The position numbers and the translations under genes were made by a program. Below, one piece after another: positions 52,021 through 63,182 of a DNA stretch of 64,000 nt (the stretch's first letter is position 1; each line of letters starts with the position of its first letter). The stretch lies in contig JAICLE010000004.1 in assembly GCA_025927545.1 (NCBI GenBank), positions 1 to 64,000 on the forward strand. Direction: 5' to 3'. The DNA comes from Gemmatimonadales bacterium. GTDB lineage: Bacteria; Gemmatimonadota; Gemmatimonadetes; Gemmatimonadales; GWC2-71-9. The notes below the pieces were generated by a model, which saw only the letters and a list, made by a program, of their open reading frames with translations, did not search any database and was not told the DNA's origin.

Positions 52021-53559
52021 ATGCTTGCCCGCGTCTGCTCTGCCGCTGTCCTCGGTATCGACGCCTATCCGGTGGACGTCGAGGTGGACATCACCAATGG
52101 CCTGCCCTCGTTCGCCACGGTGGGCCTGCCGCACGGCGCGGTGCGGGAAGGCCGCGAGCGCGTCGGGGCCGCGCTGGCCAATGCCGGGTTCCAACTTCCG
52201 CTCAAGCGAATCACCGTGAACCTGGCCCCCGCCGACATCCGCAAGGACGGCTCCGGACTCGATCTCCCCATCGCCGTCGGAATCCTGGCCGCGAGCGGCC
52301 AGCTTCCCGATGGCGGTCTCCGCGGCCTCATGGTGGCGGGCGAGGTGGGCCTCGAGGGCGATCTCCGCCCGGTCCGCGGGGCCCTTCCCATGGCGCTCGC
52401 CGCGCGTGCCGCCGGTTGCCGTGGGCTGCTGCTCCCGCAGGACAACCTGTCCGAAGCGGCGGTGGTGGAAGGGCTCGAGGTGCGGGGCGCCCGGACCCTG
52501 GTCGAGGTCTGCGCCTACCTGGCCGGCGATCTCGAGCTGGCGCCGGGCCGAGTCGATCTTCCGGCCCTCATGGCGGAGCGCCACCGGGACGACTGCGACT
52601 TCTCCGACGTCCGGGGCCAACCCGCCGCCAAGCGCGCGCTCGAGGTGGCCGCGGCCGGGGCGCACAACCTTTTGCTCATCGGGCCACCCGGGGCGGGGAA
52701 GACCATGCTCGCCCGTCGGCTTCCGACCATCCTGCCATCCATGACCCTCGACGAGGCCCTCGAGACCACCAAGATCCACAGCGTTGCCGGGGTGCTGGAG
52801 GGTGGCCGGGCCCTTTGCGTCCTGCGGCCGTTCCGCGCACCTCACCATACCGTCAGCGATGCGGGACTCATCGGAGGCGGGTCGGTGCCGCGCCCCGGAG
52901 AGGTCAGTCTGGCCCACGGAGGCGTGCTGTTCCTGGACGAGCTGCCCGAATTCCGACGTAACGTGCTCGAGGTGCTGCGCCAACCACTGGAAGACGGCGT
53001 GGTGACCCTCAGCCGGGCCGCCGTGAGCCTCACGTTCCCTGCACGTTTCATGCTCGCGGCCGCCATGAACCCCTGTCCCTGCGGCTACTTCGGCGACCCG
53101 GTCCACTCCTGTCGCTGTGCGGAGCTGGACGTCGAGCGATACCGCGCGCGGGTGTCCGGCCCGCTGCTGGACCGGATCGACATCCATCTCGAGGTCCCCA
53201 CGGTTCCCTACCGGGATCTCGTAGGTCCCGGCGCGGAGGAGGCGAGCGCCACGGTGCGCCAGCGGGTCGAGCTCGCGCGCATACGTCAGCGCGAGCGATT
53301 CCGGGATCGGCGCGGGCTGCACGCCAACGCCCACATGAGCGCCCGGGACCTGCGCCGCTATTGCCCACTGTCGGAGCCCGTCCAGCGTCTGCTGCGCGAC
53401 GCGGTCGGGCGGCTGGGACTCTCGGCCCGGGCCTACCACCGCGTGATCAAGATCGCGCGCACCATTGCCGATTTGGCGGGCGCCGATGAGCTCTCCCCGT
53501 CCCACGTGAGTGAGGCAATTCAATATCGCAGTCTGGATCGGCGGAGGGCGGCGGCGTAA
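52021..53559 (+). CDS. comM: YifB/ComM-family Mg-chelatase-like AAA ATPase
   Basis: 'VDVEVDITNGLPSFATVGLPHGAVREGRERV', 'GPPGAGKTMLARRLPTILP', 'MNPCPCGYFGDP'. Confidence 0.95.
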   Translation: MLARVCSAAVLGIDAYPVDVEVDITNGLPSFATVGLPHGAVREGRERVGAALANAGFQLPLKRITVNLAPADIRKDGSGLDLPIAVGILAASGQLPDGGLRGLMVAGEVGLEGDLRPVRGALPMALAARAAGCRGLLLPQDNLSEAAVVEGLEVRGARTLVEVCAYLAGDLELAPGRVDLPALMAERHRDDCDFSDVRGQPAAKRALEVAAAGAHNLLLIGPPGAGKTMLARRLPTILPSMTLDEALETTKIHSVAGVLEGGRALCVLRPFRAPHHTVSDAGLIGGGSVPRPGEVSLAHGGVLFLDELPEFRRNVLEVLRQPLEDGVVTLSRAAVSLTFPARFMLAAAMNPCPCGYFGDPVHSCRCAELDVERYRARVSGPLLDRIDIHLEVPTVPYRDLVGPGAEEASATVRQRVELARIRQRERFRDRRGLHANAHMSARDLRRYCPLSEPVQRLLRDAVGRLGLSARAYHRVIKIARTIADLAGADELSPSHVSEAIQYRSLDRRRAAA

Positions 53560-53624
53560 GTGCGTCGGCCCTGTGTGGAAAGATAACAAGGGCTGCCGCC
53601 GTGGGCACCCGACCCCGCCTGGTA

Positions 53625-55093
53625 TCAGGCGGGCAGCGGTCCCACCAGGAAGTCGAGCACGTCATCGGCGGTGTAGGCCGCGCGCCCGGCCAGGAAGCCG
53701 CCGATTTCCATCAGGTCGTCGCCGCTCGTGAGCAGCGGCGGCTCCCGCCGCGCATCCGCGCGGACCTGCGCATGGCCCGCGTTGGCCATGAGTGCGTTAC
53801 ACAGGCAGCGTCGACCAACCGTGTCCTCCGCTCGCCCACCCTTGTCCACGTAGGCGGCCACCGGCGCCGCGGGGCAGCGATAGCCAACGCGCCGGTCGGC
53901 ACGGGCGTACGGCACGCGCAAGTATCCCAGGTCGCACACGCGCTCACGCTGCTCGCCGTCGACGACCGGATCGCCCGGCCAGCGCACCGTCTTGAATGGA
54001 TCCCCGGTCGGCGAGGCGAGCGGGTCGGTGAACACGTCCACCGCGCCCTCCGCCGCCGCCGTGAGTACGGAAACCTTGTAGTCGGAGGCAAGGCGCGACT
54101 CGGCGCATCGGCGAACAGCGTGCCCACCTGGATCCCGGCCGCCCCAGCCGCCTGAGCCGTGCGCAGGGCCTCCGGCGATCCGGTGCCGCCTGCCAGCCAG
54201 AAGGGCAAGCCGAGCTCGCGCACTTTGGCCAGATCCACCTCGTCGCGCTCGCCGTACACCGGCTCGCCCCGATCGTTGAGCTGCAAGGCTCCGCGCGGCG
54301 GGGCGTTGTGGCCTCCCGCCTTCCAGCCCTCGACTACGAACCCGTCGATGCCGCTGCCGGCCTTGCGAGCCAACATGGCAGCGAGCGAGTTGCTGGCGAT
54401 AATCGGCAGGACGCGGGGACGACTGAGCGGCGGCGGCGTTGCTCGCCAGTGGTCGCGCGGGTCGAGCAGGATCCTCGCGTCCATGCCTTTTTGCGCGCCC
54501 TCTATTTCGAGTCGGATCGTTGCCGGCTCCTGCGCCGCGAACGCGTCGAGCACGGCGGGTATCTCGCGCGGGATGCCCGCCCCCATGAGCACGTAGTCCA
54601 CCCCGGCGAGCATCGCACCGTATAGCGCGGCGAGGTTGGGAAGCTGGAGCTTGGTGAGCAGGTTGAGTCCCGCCAGGCCGCCGTGACCCTCCTTTGCGAG
54701 CCACACCTCGGCGAAGCTGGCGAGCATGGTGAGCTGCTCGCGGCTGCGGTTGGCGCCCTTGCGGTACATCGGCAGCATGCGGTACGGCGCGCCGGCGGCG
54801 CCGCCGGCCACGCGGAAATAGCGGCGGAGGGCGCTCGCGGCGGCTTCGGGAAAGGGAAAGTGCGTGATGACGCGCCGCAGATGCCCGCCCGGGTCGCCGT
54901 CCTGGAGCCGGCGCACGAAGAGCGAGTCGATCGCAGTGCCGAACACCACGCCGAGCTGCCCGCGGAGCGAGACGGCGCGAGCGAGGCGCCAGCCCGAGAT
55001 GCCGATGCCCATGCCGCCCTGGATAACGGCGGGGAGCGCGATGGCGGTCACTGAGCGGAAGCGCGGCCGAAGACGGGATGAAATCTCCTTCAC
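53625..55093 (-). pseudogene. Nitronate monooxygenase-like gene interrupted by a frameshift near 54095-54110
   Basis: N-part 'ALPAVIQGGMGIGISGWRLARAVS...IASNSLAAMLARKAGSGIDGFVVEGWKAGGHNAPP...VGTLFADAPSR' in one frame; C-part 'ESRLASDYKVSVLTAAAEGAVDVFTDPLASPTGDPFKTV...GRRCLCNALMANAGH...EPPLLTSGDDL' in another. Confidence 0.85.
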
Positions 55094-55106
55094 GCCCTCC
55101 CGGCGC

Positions 55107-55544
55107 CTACTCCTCCTGGCGCGGCGGCTTGCGGTCGCGCTTGAGGGCGGCGCGCCGCCGCTTCTCCTCGAGTCGCCCGGCCTTCGCCGCGCGCGACGGC
55201 CGCGTACGCTTGCGTGCCTTGGGCACCACGAGCGCCGCGGCCACCATCTGCCGCAGCCGCTCCGTGGCCTCCTCGCGGTTCCGCAACTGGCTGCGCGAGC
55301 CGCCGGCCACGACCCGGAGGCGCCCACTGCCATCGAGCCGAGTCGCCAGCCGATCGAGCAGCCGGCGCCGCTGCTCGTCGCTCAGCGTGGGCGAGTTCGC
55401 CACGTCCCACCACAGCTCGACCCGGGTCGAGGAGGTGTTCACGTGCTGGCCCCCCGGCCCGCCAGACCGCGAGGCCCGGAACTCGAGCTCGGCCAGCGGA
55501 AGGCGCAAGTCGGACGCGACCTCGAGAGACGCGGTCTCCGGCAT
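55107..55544 (-). CDS. arfB: Alternative ribosome-rescue peptidyl-tRNA hydrolase ArfB/YaeJ-like
   Basis: 'RASRSGGPGGQHVNTSSTRVELWWDV' GGQ motif; basic C-terminal tail. Confidence 0.92.
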   Translation of the reverse strand: MPETASLEVASDLRLPLAELEFRASRSGGPGGQHVNTSSTRVELWWDVANSPTLSDEQRRRLLDRLATRLDGSGRLRVVAGGSRSQLRNREEATERLRQMVAAALVVPKARKRTRPSRAAKAGRLEEKRRRAALKRDRKPPRQEE

Positions 55545-55603
55545 CCCGCAACATAGCCGAGGCGGCCTCTCACTTGGTACGGTATCACATTACGTTACTG
55601 GCC

Positions 55604-56413
55604 ATGGCTCCGCTCGATCTCCTGCGCGCGCACCTGCTTGGCTACGGACGGGTGCTCCTCGGCTATTCCGGCGGGGTGGACTCCGCGCTGCTCGCCGTCG
55701 CTGGTCAGCAGGCGCTCGGCCCCGAGCGCTTCCTGGCCGTGATCGGCCGGAGCGCATCCTATCCCGAGGTGCAGTGGCGGGCCGCGGTGGACCTCGCGCG
55801 ACGCTTCGACGTGCCGCTGCTCGAGGTGGACACCCGCGAGCTCGCCGACCCGCGCTATCTCGAGAATTCCACGGAGCGTTGCTACTTCTGCAAGTCCGAG
55901 CTGTGGACCCGGCTGGGCCACGTGGCGCAGACCCGCGGATTCGACACGATCATCGACGGCACCAACGCCGACGACCTCGGTGAGCACCGGCCGGGGCACC
56001 GGGCTGCGGGCGAACGGCTGGTGCGCTCGCCCTTCGCGGAGCTCGGCTGGCGCAAGGCGGCGGTGCGCGAGGCGTCGCGCGCACTCGGCCTTCCCACGTG
56101 GGACGCGCCGGCCGCCCCCTGCCTCTCGAGCCGGGTGCGGTACGGGCTCGAGATCACCCCGGAGCGTCTGCGCCAAGTGGAAGACGCGGAGTCGTACCTT
56201 CGCGGCCTCGGCATCTCCGGCGATCTCCGGGTGCGCCATCTGGGTGACCGGGCGCGCATCGAGGTTGCGCCCGGCCAGTTCCCCGTCGTGCGGTCGGAGT
56301 GGGACGCGCTCGAGGCGCACTTCGCCGGGCTGGGGTTCGCGGCGGTCGAGCTCGATCCCGCGGGCTACCGGCGGGGTGGGCTGCTCGCGCTGACCGCGCC
56401 ATCCGCGGACTGA
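55604..56413 (+). CDS. larE: ATP-dependent sacrificial sulfur transferase LarE-like
   Basis: PP-loop 'LGYSGGVDSALLAVAG', 'YLENSTERCYFCKSELW', 'DGTNADDLGEHRPGHRAAGE', 'APCLSSRVRYG'. Confidence 0.92.
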   Translation: MAPLDLLRAHLLGYGRVLLGYSGGVDSALLAVAGQQALGPERFLAVIGRSASYPEVQWRAAVDLARRFDVPLLEVDTRELADPRYLENSTERCYFCKSELWTRLGHVAQTRGFDTIIDGTNADDLGEHRPGHRAAGERLVRSPFAELGWRKAAVREASRALGLPTWDAPAAPCLSSRVRYGLEITPERLRQVEDAESYLRGLGISGDLRVRHLGDRARIEVAPGQFPVVRSEWDALEAHFAGLGFAAVELDPAGYRRGGLLALTAPSAD

Positions 56414-56967
56414 TGCGGCTGTTCGCCGGCATCCCGATCGTCGACGAGGCGCGGCGGGAGATCGTCGCGTTGCTCGCCCACCTGCGCGAGCGCGACTGGC
56501 CGGTGCGCTGGGTGCGGGAGGAGGGGCTCCATCTCACGCTCAAGTTCTTCGGCGAGGTCGCGCCGGAACGGCTCGAGGTAATCGAGGAGGCTGTCCGCTT
56601 CGCCGCCCAGGGCACCGGCGCGCTCGCGCTCGGGCTCGACCAGCTCGGCGCGTTTCCGAGCGCGGCCCGCCCCCGCGTGCTCTGGCTCGGCATCGCCGGC
56701 CCCTCGGCGCTCGAGCTGCTGCAGGACCGGCTCGAGCGCGGCGGCGAGGCCATCGGCTTTCCTCCCGAGGGGACGCCATTCCAGCCCCACGTGACGCTCG
56801 GCCGGGTGCGCGAGGGACATCGGCTGCCGCCCCGTGCGCTCGATGACTTCGAGGAGCAGTACGCGCGGGTGCCGTTCGTGGGCACCCGGCTGGTACTGTA
56901 TGAAAGCGTGCTGACCACCGGCGGGCCGCGATACGATTCCCGACTTACGCTGGAGCTCACCGCGTGA
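56413..56967 (+). CDS. thpR: RNA 2',3'-cyclic phosphodiesterase
   Basis: 2H motifs 'HLTLKFFGE' and 'HVTLGRVRE'. Confidence 0.93.
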   Translation: MRLFAGIPIVDEARREIVALLAHLRERDWPVRWVREEGLHLTLKFFGEVAPERLEVIEEAVRFAAQGTGALALGLDQLGAFPSAARPRVLWLGIAGPSALELLQDRLERGGEAIGFPPEGTPFQPHVTLGRVREGHRLPPRALDDFEEQYARVPFVGTRLVLYESVLTTGGPRYDSRLTLELTA

Positions 56968-57628
56968 TCGGCTGCCTGACCGCCCCGTTCCGCGCGCTCG
57001 GGTGCCTCGTGCTCCTGGCGCTCCTCGTCGGCGCCTGGCTCTATCGCGACCGCGTCGTGAGTGAGGCGCACCGGCTGCTCGACCGCGTCGAGTCGCCGGC
57101 CGCCCCTGCTGCCGGAGCGCCCGCGCAACCCGCGGGGCGGCCGGGTACGCGGGCCCTGGCGTCGGCACGCGCCAAGATCGACTCGCTCAACGGCTCGCGC
57201 GCGGATTCGGTGGTGCTCACGCCATCGGAAGTGGCCTCACTCCTGGGCAGCGCGCTTGCGCCCACGGTGCGGCAGGAGCTGGATTCACTGCGGGTCGAGC
57301 TGCTGGACAACGAGGTGCTGGTGCACGCCCGACTCCGCACGGCGAAGCTGCCGAAGGATGCGCTCGGCCCGCTCGCGCTGGCGCTCCGACCCACCGAGCC
57401 GGTCGAGGTCGGCGGCCCCTTGCGCGTCACCGCGCCGGGCCGCGGCGAGTGGGCGGTGCGGTCGTTCCGGATTCGCGACTTTCCGGTGCCGGCGCCCGCG
57501 GTGTCCCACCTGGTGTCGCGGGCGCTCGGCGAGCCCGGGCGGGAAACCGTACCGCTCGAGCTGCCCCCTGGGATCCGCGCGATCGCGATCCATCCCGGCC
57601 GCGCCACGCTTCTCGGAGCAGCCCGACC

Positions 57629-57632
<4 letters not shown>
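56964..57632 (+). CDS. Membrane-anchored hypothetical protein
   Basis: N-terminal TM; overlaps neighbours by start/stop codons. Confidence 0.6.
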
Positions 57633-58992
<1,360 letters not shown>

Positions 58993-58996
<4 letters not shown>

Positions 58997-59496
58997 CCGA
59001 GCAGCCGAGGGACTGGGACCGCGAGCTGGCCGATGTCGACCGGGCTATCGCCAAGCAGGGGAGCGCCGGCCCCGGGGGCGCGCTCCCGGCGGGGCCGGCG
59101 CCGGCAACGAGAGTGCCGATCGTCCCGAGTGCGCACCCGGTCCGCAAACGATCGGTCGCGCTCACCTGGTTCTGGGTCGCGCTGGCCGTGGCGCTCGGCG
59201 TGGCCCTCGCGGTCTGGCCGTATCAGCGGGGTTGCGGACTGCAGCTCAGCTTCTTCCTCGGCGCGGCGGCCGTCACCGCCATCATCGCGCGTCTCGGGGC
59301 GCTCGCGAGCTGGTCACACCGCCGGGGGTTCGCCCACGTACTGTCGCTGCTCGTGATCCTGTGGGTCGGATTCGTCGCGCTGCGCGAGGTGCTGCCGCGG
59401 GTGGGGTACGCCAAAGTGAGCCGGAACTGGATGTGCGAAGCGGCGCCCACGGTGGCCGCCCCCGCCGCGCCGGCACCGGCGCCGGCAGCGCAGTAG
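58993..59496 (+). CDS. Hypothetical membrane protein
   Basis: Three hydrophobic segments; ATGA overlap with regulator gene. Confidence 0.6.
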
Positions 59497-59550
59497 CCCG
59501 ACGGCGGACCCGCGGACGCGCGTCACCCTTTCTTCTCAACCTGGGATCGT

Positions 59551-61041
59551 ATGGCCAAGAGCTTTCGCAACTTCATCGGCGGCGAGTGGGTGGCGCCGGC
59601 CGGCGGCGCCTTCCTCGAGAATCGCAACCCGGCGGACACCGGTGATCTGATCGGCCGCTTCCCCGATTCGGACGCGCGCGATGTCACCAGGGCCGTCCGC
59701 TCGGCCAAGCGGGGCTTTGCCGCCTGGTCGAACACGCCGGCGCCGCAGCGCGGTGACGTGCTCCGCCGGGTCGGTGACCTGATGGTCGAGCGCAAGGAGG
59801 CCATCGCCGACGCCATGTCCCGCGAGATGGGCAAGGTGCTCGCCGAGACCCGGGGCGACGTGCAGGAGGGAATCGACACCGCCTACTACGCCGCGGGCGA
59901 GGGGCGCCGGCTCTTCGGCCGCACCGTCCCGTCCGAGCTCGGCGCCAAGTGGGCCATGAGCTGGCGCCGGCCGATCGGCGTCGTCGGCCTCATCACGCCG
60001 TTCAACTTCCCGATGGCGATCCCGACCTGGAAGATGTTTCCCGCGCTGCTGTGCGGAAACTCGGTGATCATCAAGCCGTCGGAAGACGTGCCGCACACCG
60101 TGCACCTGCTGGTCGAGATCCTGCTCGAGGCGGGGCTGCCGCCGGACGCGGTCCAGCTGGTGCATGGACGCGGCGAGACGGTGGGCAAGGCACTCGTGGA
60201 GCACCCGGAGGTGCCGGTCATCTCCTTCACCGGATCCACCGCGACCGGTGCCATCATCGGCGAGACCTGCGGGCGCATGCACAAGCGCCTCTCGCTGGAG
60301 ATGGGCGGCAAGAACGCCATGATCGTCATGGACGATGCCGATCTCGACCTCGCTCTCGAGGGGGTGTTGTGGGGCGCGTTCGGCACCACCGGGCAGCGCT
60401 GCACGGCCACCAGTCGGCTCATCCTTCACCGGAAGGTGCACGACCGCTTCCTGCGCCGGCTGGTGGAGGCGGCAGAGGGGCTCCGGCTGGGCGACGGCCG
60501 GGCCGAGCGGACCGACGTCGGCCCGCTCATCCACGAGGCGTCGCGGGCCAACGTGGAGCGGTACGTCGAGATCGGTCGCGAGGAAGGCGCCGAGCTCCTG
60601 ACGGGCGGCAAGGCACCGGGCGGCCGGCTGGCCGCCGGGTGGTTCTACCGGCCCACGGTGTTCGCCGGGGTGCGCGCGGGAAACCGCCTGGAGCAGGAGG
60701 AGATCTTCGGGCCGGTGCTGAGCGTGATCCGGGTGGGCTCGTTCGACGAAGCCGTGCGCGTCAACAACGGCGTGCGCTACGGGCTCTCGAGCAGCGTCTA
60801 CACGCGCGACGTGAACCTCGCATTCCGCGCGCTGCAGGCGCTCGACAATGGAATCACCTACATCAACGCGCCCACGATCGGCGCGGAGGCGCATCTGCCG
60901 TTCGGCGGCGTGAAAGCCACCGGCAACGGGCATCGCGAGGGCGGCTGGGGAGTCTACGAGTTCTATTCGGAGACCAAGGTGGGCTACGTGGACTACTCGG
61001 GCCGGCTGCAGCGGGCCCAGATCGACACGTACGACGTGTAG
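59551..61041 (+). CDS. NAD(P)-dependent aldehyde dehydrogenase
   Basis: 'ITPFNFPMAIPTWKMFPAL', 'FTGSTATG', 'LEMGGKNAMIV', 'GTTGQRCTATSR', 'EEIFGPVLSV'. Confidence 0.95.
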   Translation: MAKSFRNFIGGEWVAPAGGAFLENRNPADTGDLIGRFPDSDARDVTRAVRSAKRGFAAWSNTPAPQRGDVLRRVGDLMVERKEAIADAMSREMGKVLAETRGDVQEGIDTAYYAAGEGRRLFGRTVPSELGAKWAMSWRRPIGVVGLITPFNFPMAIPTWKMFPALLCGNSVIIKPSEDVPHTVHLLVEILLEAGLPPDAVQLVHGRGETVGKALVEHPEVPVISFTGSTATGAIIGETCGRMHKRLSLEMGGKNAMIVMDDADLDLALEGVLWGAFGTTGQRCTATSRLILHRKVHDRFLRRLVEAAEGLRLGDGRAERTDVGPLIHEASRANVERYVEIGREEGAELLTGGKAPGGRLAAGWFYRPTVFAGVRAGNRLEQEEIFGPVLSVIRVGSFDEAVRVNNGVRYGLSSSVYTRDVNLAFRALQALDNGITYINAPTIGAEAHLPFGGVKATGNGHREGGWGVYEFYSETKVGYVDYSGRLQRAQIDTYDV

Positions 61042-61239
61042 TGCACCGCACTGCACGTGTGATGGATGACCGGCGCGCGCGCCGCGGGCGCGGAAGCGGT
61101 TGCGCGGCGTCTGACCGGAGAGTAAGGTTCGTCAGGATTTTCGTCGTGAGTCGTAGTCTTATCGGTGTGGTGAGGGGTTGGGCCTGGCATGCCGCGCCGC
61201 TGCACGAGTCCCGCCCCATCCAGTCCGAGGTCGATTCGC

Positions 61240-62109
61240 ATGCGTCCAATGCAGGTTGGTGCCGGCCGGCGTGGTCCCTCGTTCGACGAGGGATCGCTGG
61301 ATCAGTATCTCCGCGAGATCAGCAAGTATCCGCTGATTCCGCAGGAGGAGGAGGTGCGCCTCGCCCAGCGGATCCGCACGGGCGAGGCGGAGGCGCTGGA
61401 CAAGCTCGTGCGCAGCAATCTTCGCTTCGTGGTGTCGGTGGCCAAGAAATATCAGAACCAGGGCGTCTCGCTCGCCGATCTCATCAACGAGGGCAACCTC
61501 GGGCTCATTCGCGCGGCGCACAAGTTTGACGAGACCAAGGGCATCAAGTTCATCTCGTACGCCGTCTGGTGGATCCGCCAGGCCATCCTGCAGGCGCTGG
61601 CCGAGCAGAGCCGCATCGTGCGGGTGCCGCTCAACCGCGCCGGGACGCTCCACCGGATCGGCAAGCGCTCTTCCGCGCTGCTCCAGGAGCTGGGGCGCGA
61701 GCCCACCCCGTCCGAGATCGCGGAGGGAATGGACATCTCGATGGAGGAGGTCCAGAAGACGCTCTCCATCTCCCAGAACCATCTCTCGCTCGATGCGCCG
61801 CTCACTCCCGGTGAAGACAACAAGCTCCTCGACTACCTGCCCGACACCCAGAATCCGGGCCCTGACTCCGAGACCTTCGAGCATGCACTCACCGAGTCGA
61901 TCGAAGAAGTGCTCTCGACCCTCAAGGAACGCGAGGCCAAGATCCTGCGGCTGTATTTCGGACTCGACGGTCCCGAGCCGATGACGCTCGAGGAAATCGG
62001 CAGCCTTCTCGGCATCACCCGCGAGCGGGTACGCCAGATCAAGGAGAAGGCGCTGAGCCGGCTCCGGCACGTGAGCCGGGCGCGGGCCCTGGAGAGCTTT
62101 CTCGCCTAG
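61240..62109 (+). CDS. rpoD: RNA polymerase sigma-70 factor, short primary type (no region 1.1)
   Basis: 'DQYLREISKYPLIPQEEEVRLAQRI', 'DLINEGNLGLIRAAHKFDETKGIKFISYAVWWIRQAI', 'LGITRERVRQIKEKALSRLR'. Confidence 0.9.
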   Translation: MRPMQVGAGRRGPSFDEGSLDQYLREISKYPLIPQEEEVRLAQRIRTGEAEALDKLVRSNLRFVVSVAKKYQNQGVSLADLINEGNLGLIRAAHKFDETKGIKFISYAVWWIRQAILQALAEQSRIVRVPLNRAGTLHRIGKRSSALLQELGREPTPSEIAEGMDISMEEVQKTLSISQNHLSLDAPLTPGEDNKLLDYLPDTQNPGPDSETFEHALTESIEEVLSTLKEREAKILRLYFGLDGPEPMTLEEIGSLLGITRERVRQIKEKALSRLRHVSRARALESFLA

Positions 62110-63182
62110 GTGCGCGCGGAGTGGGGAGCCGTACTCCGCAGTATTCCTTCCACCTGCTCCCACTCGATGAGGAACGCGTCGTGCCCCGCGACCGACGCGA
62201 TCTCCCGGTATTCGGCCGCCGCGCCGGCCGTGCGGTAGGCCTGGGTCCAGCTTCGTACCTCCTGCGCCGGGTAGAGAAGGTCCGTGTCCACCCCCACGCC
62301 CACCACCGTTCCCACCCGCTCCGCCGTCTCGCGCGCGGCCTCGCCCAGATCGCCCATGTCATGCAGATCCATGGCGCGCATCAGCGCGACGTAACTCGCC
62401 GCGTCGAATCGCGCCACCAGTTTGTCGCCCTGTCGGCGGAGGTAGTGGTCGACGTCGAACCGACCCGGCGTGCGTGATGAGACGCGGCCGAACCGGGTGT
62501 CGAACTCGATTCCGCTCCGGTAGGTGATCATCGCAAGCGCCCGTGCGGCGGCGAGACCAGCCGCCGGCCCCTCGCCGGGTGGGTAGCGTCCGCTCTGCCA
62601 CCCGGGATCCGCCTCGATGGCCATGCGCTGCACGGTGTTCCAGGCGATCGCCTGGGGCGAGGTGGCCGTCGGCGCGGCGAACACCACCAGCCGGTCCACC
62701 GGGACACTCGAGTGGCGGCCCCATTCGAGCGCCACCATGCCGCCGAGCGATCCGCCGGTGGCGAGTGCGAGCCGTTCGACACCGAGTTCGTCCAGAAGCG
62801 GCACGTGCGCCGCCGCGAGGTCCGCGGGGGTGAGGTCGGGGAAGGGTTCGTGGTGCGCGTCGGCCCATTCCCGGGGACCGGTGGAACCGTAGCAGCTTCC
62901 CAGCAGGTTGGCCGAGACGACGGCATGCCGGGACGTGTCGAGTGCCTTGCCGGGCCCCAGCAACGGCCCCCACCACTGCTCCACGTCGGCACTGCCCGTG
63001 AGGGCGTGGAACACGAGAATCCAGCCGTTATCGCGCGCCGCCTCCGGATTGCCGACGACACGGTAGCGCAGCCGAAGCCCCCGAAGCACTCGCCCGTTGG
63101 CGGTGACGAAGGGGGCCAGCTCCAGATCGCGGGTGGACGGATGGCCCCCGATGGCGTGCGGCGGTTCATCCGTGGCAGGCAT
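62106..63182 (-). CDS. metX: Homoserine O-acetyltransferase
   Basis: 'LVFHALTGSADVEQWWGPLLGPGKALDTSRHAVVSANLLGSCYGSTGP', 'ATGGSLGGMVALEWG', 'DTDLLYPAQEV'. Confidence 0.93.
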   Translation of the reverse strand: MPATDEPPHAIGGHPSTRDLELAPFVTANGRVLRGLRLRYRVVGNPEAARDNGWILVFHALTGSADVEQWWGPLLGPGKALDTSRHAVVSANLLGSCYGSTGPREWADAHHEPFPDLTPADLAAAHVPLLDELGVERLALATGGSLGGMVALEWGRHSSVPVDRLVVFAAPTATSPQAIAWNTVQRMAIEADPGWQSGRYPPGEGPAAGLAAARALAMITYRSGIEFDTRFGRVSSRTPGRFDVDHYLRRQGDKLVARFDAASYVALMRAMDLHDMGDLGEAARETAERVGTVVGVGVDTDLLYPAQEVRSWTQAYRTAGAAAEYREIASVAGHDAFLIEWEQVEGILRSTAPHSART

